Assembly (NCBI GenBank): GCA_018127085.1
Contig: CM030725.1
Span: forward strand, 310,001-374,000
Reading direction: 5' to 3'
Length of the DNA: 64,000 bases
Origin: Pneumocystis sp. 'macacae'
Lineage: Eukaryota > Ascomycota > Pneumocystomycetes > Pneumocystales > Pneumocystaceae
Shown: positions 50,577-63,183 of the stretch, piece by piece
Numbering within the stretch: the first letter of the stretch is position 1
How the letters are laid out: each line of letters begins with the position of its first letter
Translations under genes and position numbers: made by a program
The notes under the pieces: model-generated
Databases searched by the model: none
What the model saw: the letters and a program-made list of their open reading frames with translations, nothing else
Told to the model about the DNA's origin: nothing

Positions 50577-53500
50577 CTACTTTTCATGTTTGTATAACGA
50601 GTCAATACCTTTCATATCATATAAAGTTTCAGGAAAACTGCAATGTTGTATATAAAGATCAAGGTCTTCATCAGCTGTTTTTATCTTATCCATGTCAGAA
50701 ATATTTTCAAGGTTAACCCAAAGACTATATTCTGATTTTTTCAAGAAAAGTTCAATTTGAAGAGACTCGATGTGATATGAACGAAATAAATAGCTAAATA
50801 TGTTTAGTTTTTTGAATTAAAATAGTAATAAAAATACTTATTGTATTCTTCTTTTTTGTATAGCATTGAGTTTGTTAAAAAATCAATGGTTTCTCGATAT
50901 TCTGAAGGTGGAGGAAATAAAAATGGACCATTTTTTGTATCCAATCCTTGAAATCGTTCTATTTTTTGAGTTTTATTATGTTCATGAATGTTTTTATGTA
51001 TATCTATATTTTCCTCTTTTTTAAGTATTTTCTGAATAGTGAATCGACGTTTATGTTTTCTATTTCGAATTTTAGTTTATGAATTAATAAACAAAAAAGA
51101 ATAACTTATAAGAAGAAGTAGCTCTAGTTGAAGACTTTTCTTTAGAAATCTTGTTCTCCTCTAGTACATCACCATGTAATGTACGAATCACAAATGGACT
51201 AAATTCAAAATATTTATCAGAAGTATATCTAAAAGTATCATAAAAAATTATGGAAATAGTTCACATGTTTACTTCACAGGAATATATCTTAATGTGGAAT
51301 TAATTTTATAAGCAAAAATTTTGTCTAATGTTGATAGTAGTTGTGGTTTATAATATTCAGACCAATATTGATCAAAATCTATAGATTTATTGCATTTTAT
51401 GTTCTCATAAAAATCATTTTTAATTAAAGAATGATCTATATTTAACGGTATATACCAATATTTATAACTAAAGATTAGAATTAAAAAATCAAAATATTAT
51501 CAACCTTCTTCTTTTATTATATAATTGAAGAGTATTATGTGAATAACAATCTATAGAGTCCCATAGTATATGTTTGTTTTTAGGTATATTAAAATTACCT
51601 AAAAATAAATTTATAGCATTTTGACGTTGTGCATCTAAAAACATTTTAAAAAGTTTAAGATTAAATCTTAATATACCAACAAATGAATTAGTATAAAATC
51701 TTCGAATACTTTCAATTATGTCTCTTGAATGACTTGACCACTAAAAAAATTAGTCTATAATTTACTTAATACAGAAATATATTCACATGATTAATTTTTC
51801 TGTATGTTGACATAGTGTTTACCTTAAGAATGTTATAATTGTACCAGAATATTTGAAATATCTTACTAAGTGAGATCCTCCATATTGTAATGCGATTGTA
51901 TCCCCATGATCATGGTACATTTCTGTTAAAAGATTAATCGCATCAGTATCATAATTTAAAACAGGTTCTTTTATAATTCCCAATGCAAAAAGCTTAAAAT
52001 ATTATAAAAATATTTAAATAAAGTTTCTATCCAAAACCTGATATCCCAAAGCTTTTTTTGCAATAACAAATTGAGCAGCATTTGTTCTATCTAAACAATC
52101 AATACAATTAGTACGACATATTCCCTCTTGTAATTGTAATCTCTTAGCATTATCTTTTGATAGAATATTTGAAATTTTACTATGAAAAAATCCTGTAGCT
52201 TTTAAAACATCATCTGCAATATTTTCAAGTGTTAAAATTACATCCTGACCCCTTCTATGATAATTTTAGAAAATAAGTAAAAATATAAGTATTAATACGT
52301 CTTAGAGGCTCGAGACATATCCCAGGCAATGTATTTAATCTTTTTGTCTTCAGGGAGAAACTGATTTAAATAACAAATAGCTTGCGTATATTCCTCTAGT
52401 AAGATAGATTCTCTTTTAATTCTTTCTCTTGACTATAAAACTTAATTAATATTTATTTATTTAAATAAATTACCTTAATAAGATTTACAACAATACACGG
52501 TGTCCTATAACGCTTAAACATGTTATCAAAATGTAAAGCTGTTGCACTAAAAAATGGATCTACAATATCGACTAAAACTATTAGTTTTTTTTGAGAAAAC
52601 ATATTTACGTTTTATTGGTGGTTTAGGACTCATATTATTAGGATCTTGACTCCAAAATAAAGGTATACTTCCACGATTTTGGACATATGATGTATATTTT
52701 GGATTAAGTTTCATATCTTTAGTATAAAATGAAGTAGTAAGCATTTCACTTACAATTTGTTCAGATTCAACATCATTTGCAACATAGCCCTATAATATAA
52801 TTACCAATTATAACACTAAAAAATAAGAAATATACTTTACTATTTACACCTCTTTTAAAAAAACGTGCACCGGCAAAATGTCTAGACCTTCGAGCAATTA
52901 ATGTAATATATATTGATCTTCCATAGACTGAAATATCTTAAATAAATAAATAACTAAATTTAAGCGATATATATTCGTACTTGCTTGGTCTATAAACCCG
53001 TGCACAATTGGAATGCACCATTTAGATTGATTTTTAAGACATTTCACTCCTGTATTTAAAAGATTATAATTCCAAACAAACATTTCATTACAATCTTTTA
53101 ATGTTCTTGTTCTTAAAGATAAATGAGTAGTAAGATTATGTTGAAGTGTATGTGTAATATCATATGAATAGCTAAAATAAAATGTTTTATTCAAATCGAG
53201 TGTTTGAAATATATTTAAATATCGTGATTCTTCAGCTAGAATAGAACGTGGTTTTTTAGCTAAAACTGACTCATGAGTTATTGGAATTAATTTTGTATCA
53301 TTAATATGATATATGTAATGCCCTCCAAGTAAGGCAACAGTGCTTCTTTTTGTAATAAATGAAATATAATATCCACAAGTAAATCGAATAAATCCTATGT
53401 TATACAAATTACTTTTCTAAAAAAGAAGAAAAAAAAGTACCACATATCCCCCATGCAACTAATACTTTTGATATACCACCACAATTTCTGTTTCCATCGT

Positions 53501-53767
53501 CCAATGTTGCAAGTAATTTTGAAATTTCTGTTTTTGAATAAATCGTTTCATCTTCAACCAAATCTAAATCATCTTCAACCGTTCGATCAATTTTAAGAAC
53601 CTGAAAGCAAGTACTATCATAATTTTCCCCAACAATGAAAAACTTCTATATGTTTTGTTACTTTTTTATAAAAATATTTGTTCATTTAATTTTACAGTTT
53701 TTGTTTGATAAAGTGTAAATTTTACTAAAAAAAGAACATTAGATTTATTTTCTTCTTTATTTTCCAT
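50577..53767 (-). CDS. FIG4: FIG4, SAC-domain PI(3,5)P2 5-phosphatase
   Basis: Vacuolar phosphoinositide phosphatase that acts with Fab1 and Vac14. Start at 53767 ([14 protein letters not shown]). The SAC domain runs through [41 protein letters not shown] and [20 protein letters not shown]. The catalytic CX5R motif is [12 protein letters not shown], followed by ALQYGGS. The C-terminal half is less conserved and ends IDSLYKHEK* at 50577. About ten introns. The SAC core is complete, so it should be active. Confidence 0.92.
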
Positions 53768-53964
53768 AATTCTTATAAAGAAATCTGTTTAAGAATACTA
53801 TAGTTCACACTTATTTCTCATTTATTTTTATTAACTCATTGTTAAATCGTAAAATACATCATTTATAAACAACTTTCTATTTATATAAAAGATGGAAATT
53901 ATATCTTATTTAGAATATGAAAACATAATTATTTTGGTGTTTTCTTTAAAAGTTTTTATTTTTG

Positions 53965-55674
53965 TTATATGTCGTTGAAAAAAGAAACTAAGTTAGCATC
54001 TGCATTCATCAATGCCTGAAAATCTTTATCCAATGTCGTCCCCATTATCTTTTTTAATGCTTTTATACAGTAAATTAATTCTTGTTTTACCTTACTTATA
54101 ACACTACCTTTTTGCGAGTGTATATTTAGCCAACAAAAACATATACCTTTTAAGATCGTTGGATGATGAGGACTTATTCTTGGCCAACAAACACATATTA
54201 TTGTCTTTAGTGCTTTTGAGGCTTCGACAAGCTGATAAGGATGATTTGGTTGAAAAGAATTTTCTAAAACAGAGGAAACAAGAGGGATTAACATCTTTTC
54301 AAAGATTAAAAAGAATAAAAAAGAAACCCTATCACCTTAATATGCTTCGTTGCATATATTCCCATTACATCTACAAGTTTTCTTGTGTATTCCATAAATA
54401 ACAGAGTCATATCAGGCTGTTCTCCTGAATAAAGCATACCATTAAACACCCCTGCATAAACAATTTTATCATAAAGTTTCCCTCTTTGATTTCTTGACTC
54501 CGGTTCCATTAAAAGTGCAAGCATTATTAAATTATTAAATGATGTTCTTAGCAAAGGAATAGAAATAGTGATATGAATTGAAGGTGGATGATATGAAAGA
54601 CACTGAATAAGTTGTTCCCAAAAAAGATTTCCGATTCCTGTTCTTTTAACAAACATACTGTCACATTTTGATAATAGATGATGAAGACAGCGTGTACTTC
54701 TAAGCTTGAAATTAGGATTTGTATCTTCTAAAAGTATCACTATAGGTGGAATTATAAGAAAAAAATGGCTTTCGATTATTTCTTTCTATATTTAGATTCA
54801 ATAAAGATATTTTTTTTTAATTTCTTTACCTGAGACACAGAAAGTACCCATTCAAAAATAGATGCACATTCCGGTTTTTCTGTTTTCCAGGGTTCTGTTT
54901 TAGAATCTTCCAAAGCTGCATATATATTTTCATATCTCCTATATACAGTTTTTTCATTTCCCAATCTTTTATAATCAGTAAAAGCATATTTATCTTTATG
55001 AAATGAAAAATACGGGCGAACATAATCTGTTAAAATCCGAATAAGAACTTTTTTTGAGATTAAATCATTCTTCCAAGTTTCCAATATTCGTAAAGAAATA
55101 TTATAGTTATCTTCTGATGTCCAAGGATCTGTTTTAATCTGATATGTTGCTAGAGCCTGAGTTATTTTGTCATTAATTTGAGAATTTGTCGCCAAAAAAG
55201 TAAAAAATGACATTAAAATCTCTAGACACTGTAGACAAGTATTAATAAAAGAATAATGCGTTTCTTTAACTTCTTTAGGTATGGTTTCTAGATGAATCAA
55301 TTTAGATAACATCATTTCATAGATATTATTTACCTAAGGTATCATATCGTACCAGTTCTTCTATTGGGAACATCAATTTACATAATAATACTATGATATT
55401 TATCACATTATCTTTATTATGAAATTCGCTATCTTTAAAATAACTCTTTTTTAAAATATAAAGAATATGTTTCATTTTATGAGCTTTCTAATTATATAAG
55501 ATATTATTCTTAAAAAAAATATACATGTAATCATGTACATAAGAAAAATACCTTTTCTAGCAAATCCCCTTTTTTCGGCATTTGCTCTGCTAATTCTGTG
55601 CAGGTAATTTCTTCTAATACAATATTTGATTCTACGGGTTCTAATAGACCATTTGATTCAAATTTTGTATTCAT
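53965..55674 (-). CDS. TTI2: TTI2, TELO2-interacting protein 2
   Basis: Helical-repeat subunit of the Tel2-Tti1-Tti2 chaperone complex that matures PIK-related kinases (TOR, ATM, ATR, DNA-PK types). Start at 55674 (MNTKFESNGLLEP). Typical parts: DPWTSEDNYNISLRILETW, FARIFHF-like region, VYRRYENIYAALEDSKTEPW, SIFEWVLSV, then FKLRSTRCLHHLL and FWEQLIQCLSYHPPS, followed by the C-terminal repeats ending NLVSFFNDI* at 53965. About five introns. Confidence 0.86.
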
Positions 55675-55886
55675 AGTTAAGAAAAGAGCTTAAAAAATAA
55701 TATTTTTTGTTCAAAAGATCATATTTTTTCCTAATTTAACACTATTTTTACTGGTATAAAATTTATAATATAGAAATCTGCTCATCAAATTACGGATGAT
55801 CTTTTATTTACGATCAAATACCGACAACCATAAGAATTATAAAAAAGAGCTTATTATATAATTAAAAATAATTAATAAAATCTGTA

Positions 55887-57879
55887 TTATAAAGTAATTT
55901 TTTCAAGACATTGTTCTTTTGTACCTTCCGGATTTTCTAATTGCCATCGAATAATTTGTTCAATTGCAAGACCGATTTGTGGACCTTTTAATCCCAATGT
56001 TTCAGAAAGAATGTGTCCCTACAAATCTTAATTGATATAAAAAATATAAAGAATAATACGTTTATAAGAGGTTGTATAGAATATGCATTTTGTAAGTTTT
56101 CATGATGGATTTGATCGAGAAGACGTTTATATCTATAGAAAATAGACTGTTTTTTACTAGCTAAAGCTTCAATAATTGACACTGATGTCATGTTTTTCTG
56201 ATTGTATATTAATTCACTTGTATTTGATAAATACAGAGTTGCTATATCGTCTATCAACCCAAGAAAAATAGCAAATGGCCAGTTTTTTTTGACAAGACGA
56301 ATAAAAAGTCCTAAGTGAATCAGAAGATGTAGTTTTTTGAACATAATCGAATACCTAGAGATAATCGATTTGTACTTCCATTCATACATTCATGCGATAT
56401 CTTTTGTGCATCCTGAAAGTAAGTAAAGCTGTCCTCAATAATATGAATAGTTGCATTGCTCATTTTTAGTGCATCTTTAAGTATAATAGCTGAGCATTGA
56501 GTATTAATTTTTTTGATTTTAATAGTTTGGTTTTTCCAAGGTATAAGAATAGATAGAAGCCATGGTATTATATTATTTTCTGTTCCTCCCAAAAGATCCA
56601 TATATGCTTTAAAAGGATGAACCCGAATATGCTTTAAAATTTGAGTCATTAAATATCTTGGGGAATATGTTATATTCAAATTTTCATTTATTTCATTTTT
56701 TGATTCATATTCTAGTCCATTTTCTGGGCTACTTTTTACTATGTTTGTTGATTCGTCTTTTAATTGATTATACATCATCCATTTGACAAATTCAAGTATC
56801 GGTAAAACCATTTTTATATTATTTTTTGGTTTTCCAAGGATTTCTGTTGTAAATATATGTTCGTATAGTTCAAGTTCGTGGATTAGAATAAGAGAAGTAT
56901 ATGGATCTGGACCTGTAACTTTTTAATAAGTTATAATTATAAAAAACACATACCTTTAAGCATTTTTTCTAACTCTACACCTATACGCTCTTTACTTATT
57001 TTTATTAACAATGATTTCTAAGATTATTTAAAAACACAAAAAAGCTATATATATGATTTTTTACTTTAATTTCTGGATGCATCATGGCAAGCTTAGTCTC
57101 TGAATCAATTTCAAAACCAAAGCGACTAGCAAATCTAATGCACCGTAAAATTCTTAAAGGATCATCTTCAAATGTAGAATAAGGTTTCAGAGGAGTAACT
57201 ATTTTTTTCAATTTTATATCTTTAAGACCCCGTTTTGTAAAATCCTCAATCTGAGATGTATGTAAATTATAAAACAATGCATTTATTGTACAGTCTCTCC
57301 TTAATGCATCCTCTTCAGGAGTTCCAAATGCCTTATGTATATTATTAATCTTTTATATTATATAATACTTACTACAACAGGGATACGACTATCAGAAGAG
57401 TATTTTTCAGATCTTAGGTTAACAAAGTCTATTCCAAAATTCATTATATGAGTTGTTGCTGTTTCTAAATGTTTTGATTTTTCAGGATTACGTTCAATTT
57501 TTGCAATATGAGGAAATTTTGTCAAAGAGTTGGCATTCTTATGAAGATAAGCTCTCAAATGCATAGCAAAATCATATCCTGACATAGTATCGACAACAAC
57601 ATCAAGATCATGACTTTCTATCCCAAGAAGCTAAAAAATATAAGCTTTTTTATTTATAACTCAAAACATTAAAGAAACCTTATCTCGTACCCAACCTCCT
57701 GCAAATCTAAGTACTACAGGTTTTCCTGAACGTCTACATTCATCTGCTACTTGAAGAAGTAAGCTCTTGATATGATTTTCGCTTTTATTAAGAATTATTT
57801 TCTCTGAAAAGTTATTTAGAGAAATATATGTTTTAGACAATTGGTTAGACATTTTTATACTATTTTTTTGAAAATGCAT
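55887..57879 (-). CDS. CCA1: CCA1, tRNA nucleotidyltransferase
   Basis: Adds CCA to tRNA 3' ends in cytosol, nucleus and mitochondria. Start at 57879 (MHFQKNSIKM) or at the in-frame Met 57852 (MSNQLSKTY). Two starts fit the family habit of making mitochondrial and cytosolic forms from one gene. Catalytic motifs: VLRFAGGWVRDK, HDLDVVVDTMSGY, EDALRRDCTINALFY, IEDFTKRGLKDI and DDPLRILRCIRFASRFGF. The C-terminal part ends GLAIEQIIRWQLENPEG ... KITL* at 55887. About seven short introns. Complete. Confidence 0.94.
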
Positions 57880-58304
57880 TTAAAATATCTATGAAGTATT
57901 TTTAGTGTGTTAAAAGTATTTTTTTTTTGTAAAAGCATTCGCTTTAGAGAATACAAATACATTCATTAACATCGATGTTAAAATCAATTTAGAAAGTCTT
58001 GGTAAGGCAACTGTTTCCATTACTATAATATTACTAATAAAATGTAGCTATATTAAATATTGTTAAAAAGTAAGAAATATTTTAAATGTTATTAATAATT
58101 GAAATAACTAATATTTTAAGATATCTTTTATACAGAAAAAAATTCTCACTTATAAATTACTCAATTATTATCCTTTGAAAATATATAAAAAAAAATTATA
58201 TGGTTTTATTTTATATGGAAATTGTTACTGTTTTATGATTTCTTAGTAGTTGGTCTTAGTTGATAATGTTGTCATGACAATATGTTGCCTTACCAACTAT
58301 TTCT
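57880..58304. promoter_or_regulatory. Divergent promoter of CCA1 and TRS85 with palindromes
   Basis: A 13-bp inverted repeat lies at 57999-58011 (TTGGTAAGGCAAC) and 58284-58296 (its exact reverse complement). A perfect 12-bp palindrome TTGTCATGACAA sits at 58269-58280, and ATGGCAAC occurs at 58305. These resemble RFX/X-box half-sites (RGYAAC). They sit next to the TRS85 start. Confidence 0.4.
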
Positions 58305-60522
58305 ATGGCAACTTTATTCATTTTATTAACTTTAAAATTTGAGATGAAAAAAAGAGATAGTTTAAGTGAGAAAATTCATTGTTTTTATGAACGAACAGAT
58401 GGACAAAGACCACATTTTTCATCATCAAATGTTGCACACTTGTTTTTACGTAATTTTTTGCCGTGTATTGCCGTCTTTTCTTCTGAAGATGCAGATGGAG
58501 TTGCGATAGCAAAAGGATATAAGTGTTTAAGAGAGATGCTATCAGTATTTGGAGAAGACGGATCTGATGAGCTTGTTGAGGATTCTCTCTTGGGTATACG
58601 TTTTATGCCTTTGGAAAGACCAGCAAGCTCTCTTGAAGGTCAACTTGGGTGGATTGAGGAGTGTATTGCTTATCACGTTGATCTTTTAGAAAAAAGTCTA
58701 GAGATTAGAACTGAGGAATCTCCGTCTGTATCAGATGCAATGAAAGAAGGTATAGTAAAAATAATAATTATAAATTTAGATTTATCATATGCAGAAATTA
58801 AAGAAAATGTTTTGATAGAAGCATCAGTTGAAAATTTGGAAGATATAAATGTATCATTTAAAGCTTCTAATTTATCAGAGCTACTAGCTAAAGATGACAA
58901 AGTATCAGAAGAATTGATTAAAGATTTAACATTAGATAAAAAATTTGCTAACTGTTCAATGCAACCAAATACCCTTGCTACAGATACTTCATCGAATGCA
59001 TCGTTTAGAGATTTTGGGTCGAAAAAGACATCTGAAGATGATTTGAAAACAAAAAAAACATCTTTTTGGGGAGATATTCCATTAAAAACATCACTTGGAG
59101 GGTCGTCTCTCGATTTATCATCTGTATTTGATATCTATTTCCGTCTATTGACATTTCTTCCTCCTTCTGCGCATGAATCTTTTAGTCATCCTGTCGCTTG
59201 TATTTTTGCAGTTTCATCATATAGTCCAGCACCACTTAAAGCACTTGAGTTACTTTTGGAACAGCAGTCGCGTATGTCTCTTCCACCATACATTGATCTT
59301 GGTTATCTACAGACATATCTTTTTATACATGATGATGCTCATAACTTTGAAAAGTATACTCTTATCTTTTAAAAACTCTCTCATTTTTCAGGTCATTACA
59401 GATTTTTCAGACTATTCAGAGAACTTTTGGTGCGCATGCTTATTTTATTAGATTATCTTCAGTAGAAAAAATATTGCAAGAGCCTCGATGTATGAAAATT
59501 TTAGAGCAAAAAAGACTCCAGAATATACCTTTTAGTATACCTGAAGATACTCAGTATTTATTCCGCGATTATATTAATCCTTCTGATAAGTATTGTGGTT
59601 TGTCAGGTGAAGACACATCTTCTATTCGTGCATTTGTGAAAGAATTGATTTCTCAAAGCATTCTTCCTGTTATGAAATGCTCAGTTGATATCTGGAATGA
59701 GCAAGTAAACTGGTAAATTAAACATGAATATATATTAACTCTGTGTAGCTTGTTGTTCCTCGCAAAGGATTTTCTGGAAGATTTCTTAGTATCTCTAGAC
59801 GTTATTTTGGTACAGGGTTAGCACGCAATTCTGCGTCCTCGCATCAAAATGGTAATTATGATATTACTACATCGTCTTATCCTCCATCTTCTCCTGAAGC
59901 ACAATTAAGAAAGCTTGCTGATTATGCCTTTATGCTTCATGATTGGAAATTCGCACAATCTATTTATGAGCTTATTAAGAAAGACTTTTTCGATGATAAT
60001 GCATGGAAATATTATGCTGGTGCACATGAAATGTCAACTTTCTGTTTACTTTTGCTTCCTATGTATTCGACAAAAATTAAAATTGAAACTATTGATTCTA
60101 TGTTGGATGCTTCTCTATATTCATATCTTTCACAATGTTCTTCACCGTTTTTTGCTTTACGCTCTATCATGTTTGCTTCAGAACTTATGGCTCTTCGATC
60201 TAATAAAGCGAAAAATGATGCTGCTAGATGGCTTATAAAGATTCTTGAGTCTGGTATTGTTGGAAACATTGTTGGCACACTTTTGACAGAAAGAATCGCA
60301 ACGTATTTTGCATCTGTGGAAGTATACGGAACCCTTAAATATGGCTCTCGCTATAAGAAAGCCGCTTTTTGGAAAGTGCTTTCTGCAGAGGCCTGGCTAC
60401 TCATTGGAAAAAAGTATCTTGCCCAGCAATCACTCAAAGATGCAATGGTAGTATACGAAAACACACAGTGGCCTGGGATAAAGACATTTATGGATACTTT
60501 ACTTCAGGCAGCATACACTTAG
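58305..60522 (+). CDS. TRS85: TRS85/TRAPPC8, TRAPPIII subunit
   Basis: Large subunit that directs TRAPPIII, a Ypt1/Rab1 GEF, to autophagosome formation sites. Start at 58305 or, more conservatively, the in-frame Met at 58344 (MKKRDSLSEKIHCFYE). Features: FLPCIAVFSSEDADGVA, a low-complexity acidic stretch, ALELLLEQQSRMSLPPYID, then FGAHAYFIRLSSVEK and IPFSIPEDTQYLFRDYIN. Next is ILPVMKCSVDIWNEQV then VPRKGFSGRFLSISRRYFG (the TRAPPC8 region) and LRKLADYAFMLHDWKFAQSI, a TPR-like segment. Introns of about 45 nt. AT-rich throughout. Confidence 0.86.
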
Positions 60523-60729
60523 GCTTGTTTGTTTTTCTTGAATCTTGCATCACTTTCAATGATATTATTTATTTTTTTTTCTAAATGTTTTTAGATATTC
60601 AAACAGAAACTAATACGAAATTTTATTCATATTTGCTGTTGCTTTCATGTATTTTTTTCAACATGTTTTTTTTCTTGTCTATGTTTAACACGGCTTAGTT
60701 TCTTCAATCGATGATTATCAACAATTGAT

Positions 60730-62180
60730 ATGGTAGAGGAATCATCTCAAAATCAAAAAATAGACCGAAAATCATTTGAAAAAGGATGCCTTTTGATAGA
60801 ATTTATTCTTAACTGTCCTGACTTCACTGCAACTCGTATTCCATCACTTTATTCTGACTTTTCTGCTTTGAAAGAATCAAATCCTGAGGGATACAAAGCA
60901 AATATTTGTGCATGGAAATACGCACTTCAGGAGGCAGTTTGGGCCGGCAGGATTACATGGAAAAGCGATTATCTTGTTATTTATTGTGATAGTAAGCTTC
61001 TTGCTTCGCTTTATACGACAAAATATGGCACCCCTTTGGGCATGGTAGAAACAATGGTCTTTTGTTTTCCAAGACCAACGTACACTTGGCTAACCAATTG
61101 GGCAGGAGGAGGCTCTGTCTAGCGGTGACTGGATGCGTTTGGATTGCTTTTTGAAAAAAAGAAAACCCATTTATGCTTATCTTATCTCGTTTATGTCTAG
61201 CATGGTCACATGGAGTTTGCAAGGGATTGGCCTCTTGAGCCGCAAAAGCCGCCGTTTCAATGCCGTCTGCGTGATCATGCAGCATGTTGAGTGCGCTGCT
61301 AACGCTTTTCTTGCCTTAGTTCAGGACAGAACAATGTACAGCGACCACATTTATTCTCTCAACGAACTCCTTTCTTGCTTTTCCAATAAAGTGCTTCCTC
61401 CCCGCGTCCTCTCCAGACTGGATATGCAAATCGTTGTCCACTATCTTTCAGCCTATAGGAAGGAGATATGCACCTGTTCAAACGGCCAAGTCTTTTTTCT
61501 GTTCTTTCTCTTTTCCTGACACCCTATAGGTCATCAAGCTAAGAAGCAAAACTAAACCCGTTGCAGACGACGTCAACCAGACCGACATGTTCGTTTTCAA
61601 ACTCAAAACCATCCGCGATCAGCTCCAGCATCTCGTTACCACCCTCACCGACAACGTCACCAGACTCGATGAGACCGTCAAGGCCGCCGTCAAAACCAAA
61701 AACAAGGCATTGGCCCTGTTCCATCTCCGTTCCAAAAAATCCTCACAGTCCACTCTCGAAAAAAGACTCCAGGCCCTCGAACAGATCAAACAGATGCTCT
61801 CCAAGATCGACGAGGCCGCTATCAACCTCGACATCCTCAATTCAATGAAGTGTGGCTCCGACGTCCTCGAGACCCTCCTCAATGCCATCGGCGGCTTCAA
61901 AAACGTCGAGCTTGTCATCGAAAGAGCCAAGATGCTTTCCTGCGAGCTCAAAGACATAGGCAAGGTCCTTGGCGAGGTCGACCTTGCCGAAGTCTCCGAT
62001 GCACAGATCGAGCAGGAGTTCCAGGCCCTTCTCCGTGCCTTTGCAGACACAGACATCAAGGATGCCGCCTCCGACGCCGTCTCCTCCCTCCTCTCCCACA
62101 TCGACCTCTCCGTCCCCCCCACCGACCCCTCCGCCGTCCCCTGCAGCTCCCCCAGACAGCCCATCAAGATAGTCGAATAG
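60730..62180 (+). CDS. CHM7: CHM7/CHMP7, nuclear-envelope ESCRT-III
   Basis: ESCRT-III subunit for nuclear envelope sealing and pore surveillance. Exons 60730-61044, 61106-61489 and 61530-62180 give 449 residues in frame. The N-terminal winged-helix part holds WKYALQEAVWAGRITW and, across the first intron, YGTPLGMEEALSSGDWM. The C-terminal Snf7 domain runs from DQLQHLVTTLTDNV through NKALALFHLRSK, LEQIKQMLSKIDEA and LLNAIGGFKNVELV, with the acidic tail EVSDAQIEQEFQALL. Composition changes along the gene: exon 1 is AT-rich and exon 3 almost entirely GC-ended, marking the left edge of the right GC island. Confidence 0.9.
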
Positions 62181-62187
62181 TCTTCTG

Positions 62188-62270
62188 CCCTAGCCCTACC
62201 CCTGTCTTCCCTAGCCCTGACCTTCCTCTTCAAACCCTGGCCCTAGCCCTATCACTCCAGCCCTAGCCCT
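62188..62270. repeat. CCCTAGCCCT repeats between convergent genes
   Basis: CCCTAGCCCT occurs four times exactly (62188, 62209, 62241, 62261) with an adjacent CCCTGG variant at 62235, all within 83 bp between the CHM7 and RAD18 stop codons. It resembles the CCCTAA telomere-type repeat with one base changed. The flanking sequence is unique. Confidence 0.6.
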
Positions 62271-62285
62271 GCCAGCTGTCTGCAG

Positions 62286-63024
62286 CTACGGAGGCTTCGC
62301 ACGTGCACCCGCAATGCCTGCACGTGCCGCAGCCGCAAGCTGCGCAAACGCCGCACGGTGTGTCCGCAGCCACGCGTCGCTGGCAATGTCGCGGATGCTC
62401 GGCTGCACTGCATGTGCACTCCGCTCCCACCGCGCCAGCCGCCGGACCAGCTCGCTGCGCGCAGCCGGCCGCGCCGCATCTGTGTTTGCATTCCACAGAT
62501 TCACCCACTCTGCATGCCGCCGCTGCAGCACCGCCTTGTCGCCCACCGTGCGCAGCCCCAGTGTCCGCAGCTCCGCGCGCAGCCGCGACTCCGTCCACAG
62601 CGCATAGTTGACCCGTGCCAGCTTTGCCGGCCGCGCCTCCCCCAGACACGCATCAACATGTGCCTCTGCGTCCCCCACCACCACCCGCCGCCCACACACC
62701 GGACACTCTGTCCACTCCCCCCCCTCTCCCCCCCGCCCTGCAAGCCCCGCCCTGCCATCAGCACGCATACACTCCGCATACACACCTTGCACGTGCAAAT
62801 GCATCGACTGCGTCCTCGACTGCACTGTTCCGCCGCAGCCGCTGCTCGTCCTCCGCGTGCCGGCAGACCGGGCACCGCTGGTCCTGCACGAGCACGCGCC
62901 GGATGCACAGCGAGCAGAATGTGTGGCTGCAGCCGGTGATGACCGGCGCAGCCATCAGGTCTCTGCAGATGCGGCAGCGCAGCGCATCCTCGAGTGCAGC
63001 AAGTGCTGCAAGAGTCGGATCCAT
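62286..63024 (-). CDS. RAD18: RAD18, RING-type E3 ubiquitin ligase for PCNA
   Basis: With Rad6, monoubiquitinates PCNA at stalled forks. Start at 63024 (MDPTLAALAALED); an in-frame ATG at 63057 lies inside the tRNA gene and is less likely. The RING is CRICRDLMAAPVITGCSHTF...CPVCR. Splicing over 62752-62785 (34 nt) leads to the UBZ4-like finger CPVCGRRVVVGDAEAHVDAC, the SAP motif LRAELRTLGLRTVGDK, and the Rad6-binding type helix VLQRRHAEWVNLWNANTD. At 234 residues it is clearly shorter than most homologues (about 390-490), mainly in linkers. Codons are strongly GC-ended, with a C/G-run linker at 62717-62738. Confidence 0.9.
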
Positions 63025-63025
63025 C

Positions 63026-63031
63026 AAAAAA
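63026..63031 (-). terminator. RNA polymerase III T-run
   Basis: Directly after the tRNA 3' end on the minus strand comes C then six T (63031 to 63026). This is a standard Pol III terminator. The RAD18 start codon follows one base later. Confidence 0.7.
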
Positions 63032-63032
63032 G

Positions 63033-63127
63033 TGCCCTCAGTGAGGCTCGAACTCACGACCCCGGGATGGCTGCAGGTGCCCCGCAGTGTATGAGACCCG
63101 TATCATAGCCAGCTAGACCATGAGGGC
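63033..63127 (-). tRNA. tRNA-Met (CAT), with a 21-nt intron
   Basis: Cloverleaf read by eye: acceptor GCCCTCA/TGAGGGC with A73, A-box TGGTCTAGCTGG, T-arm GTGAG-TTCGAGC-CTCAC (B-box), and anticodon loop CTCATA with CAT at 63093-63091. An intron of 21 nt (63089-63069) lies after position 37, as in other eukaryotic tRNAs; without it the molecule has 74 nt. One anticodon-stem pair (31:39, T-T) is mismatched. Reading CTC (Glu) as the anticodon gives a poor stem. GCCCTC... starts with loop CTCATA are typical of elongator tRNA-Met. The identity is by hand and could be checked with a tRNA finder. Confidence 0.82.
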
Positions 63128-63183
63128 AGCAGAGGGTGCTGCAGCGAAGGCAGATAAAAGCGCATACAGCACAGACGGCTGCA

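Noticed and set aside
62188..62270. True telomere or chromosome end
   Set aside because: Only four degenerate units, flanked on both sides by intact housekeeping genes.
63033..63127. tRNA-Glu (CTC) reading of the tRNA gene
   Set aside because: Using CTC as anticodon puts G at position 32 and gives a poorly paired anticodon stem. CAT gives a near-complete stem and the typical Met acceptor.
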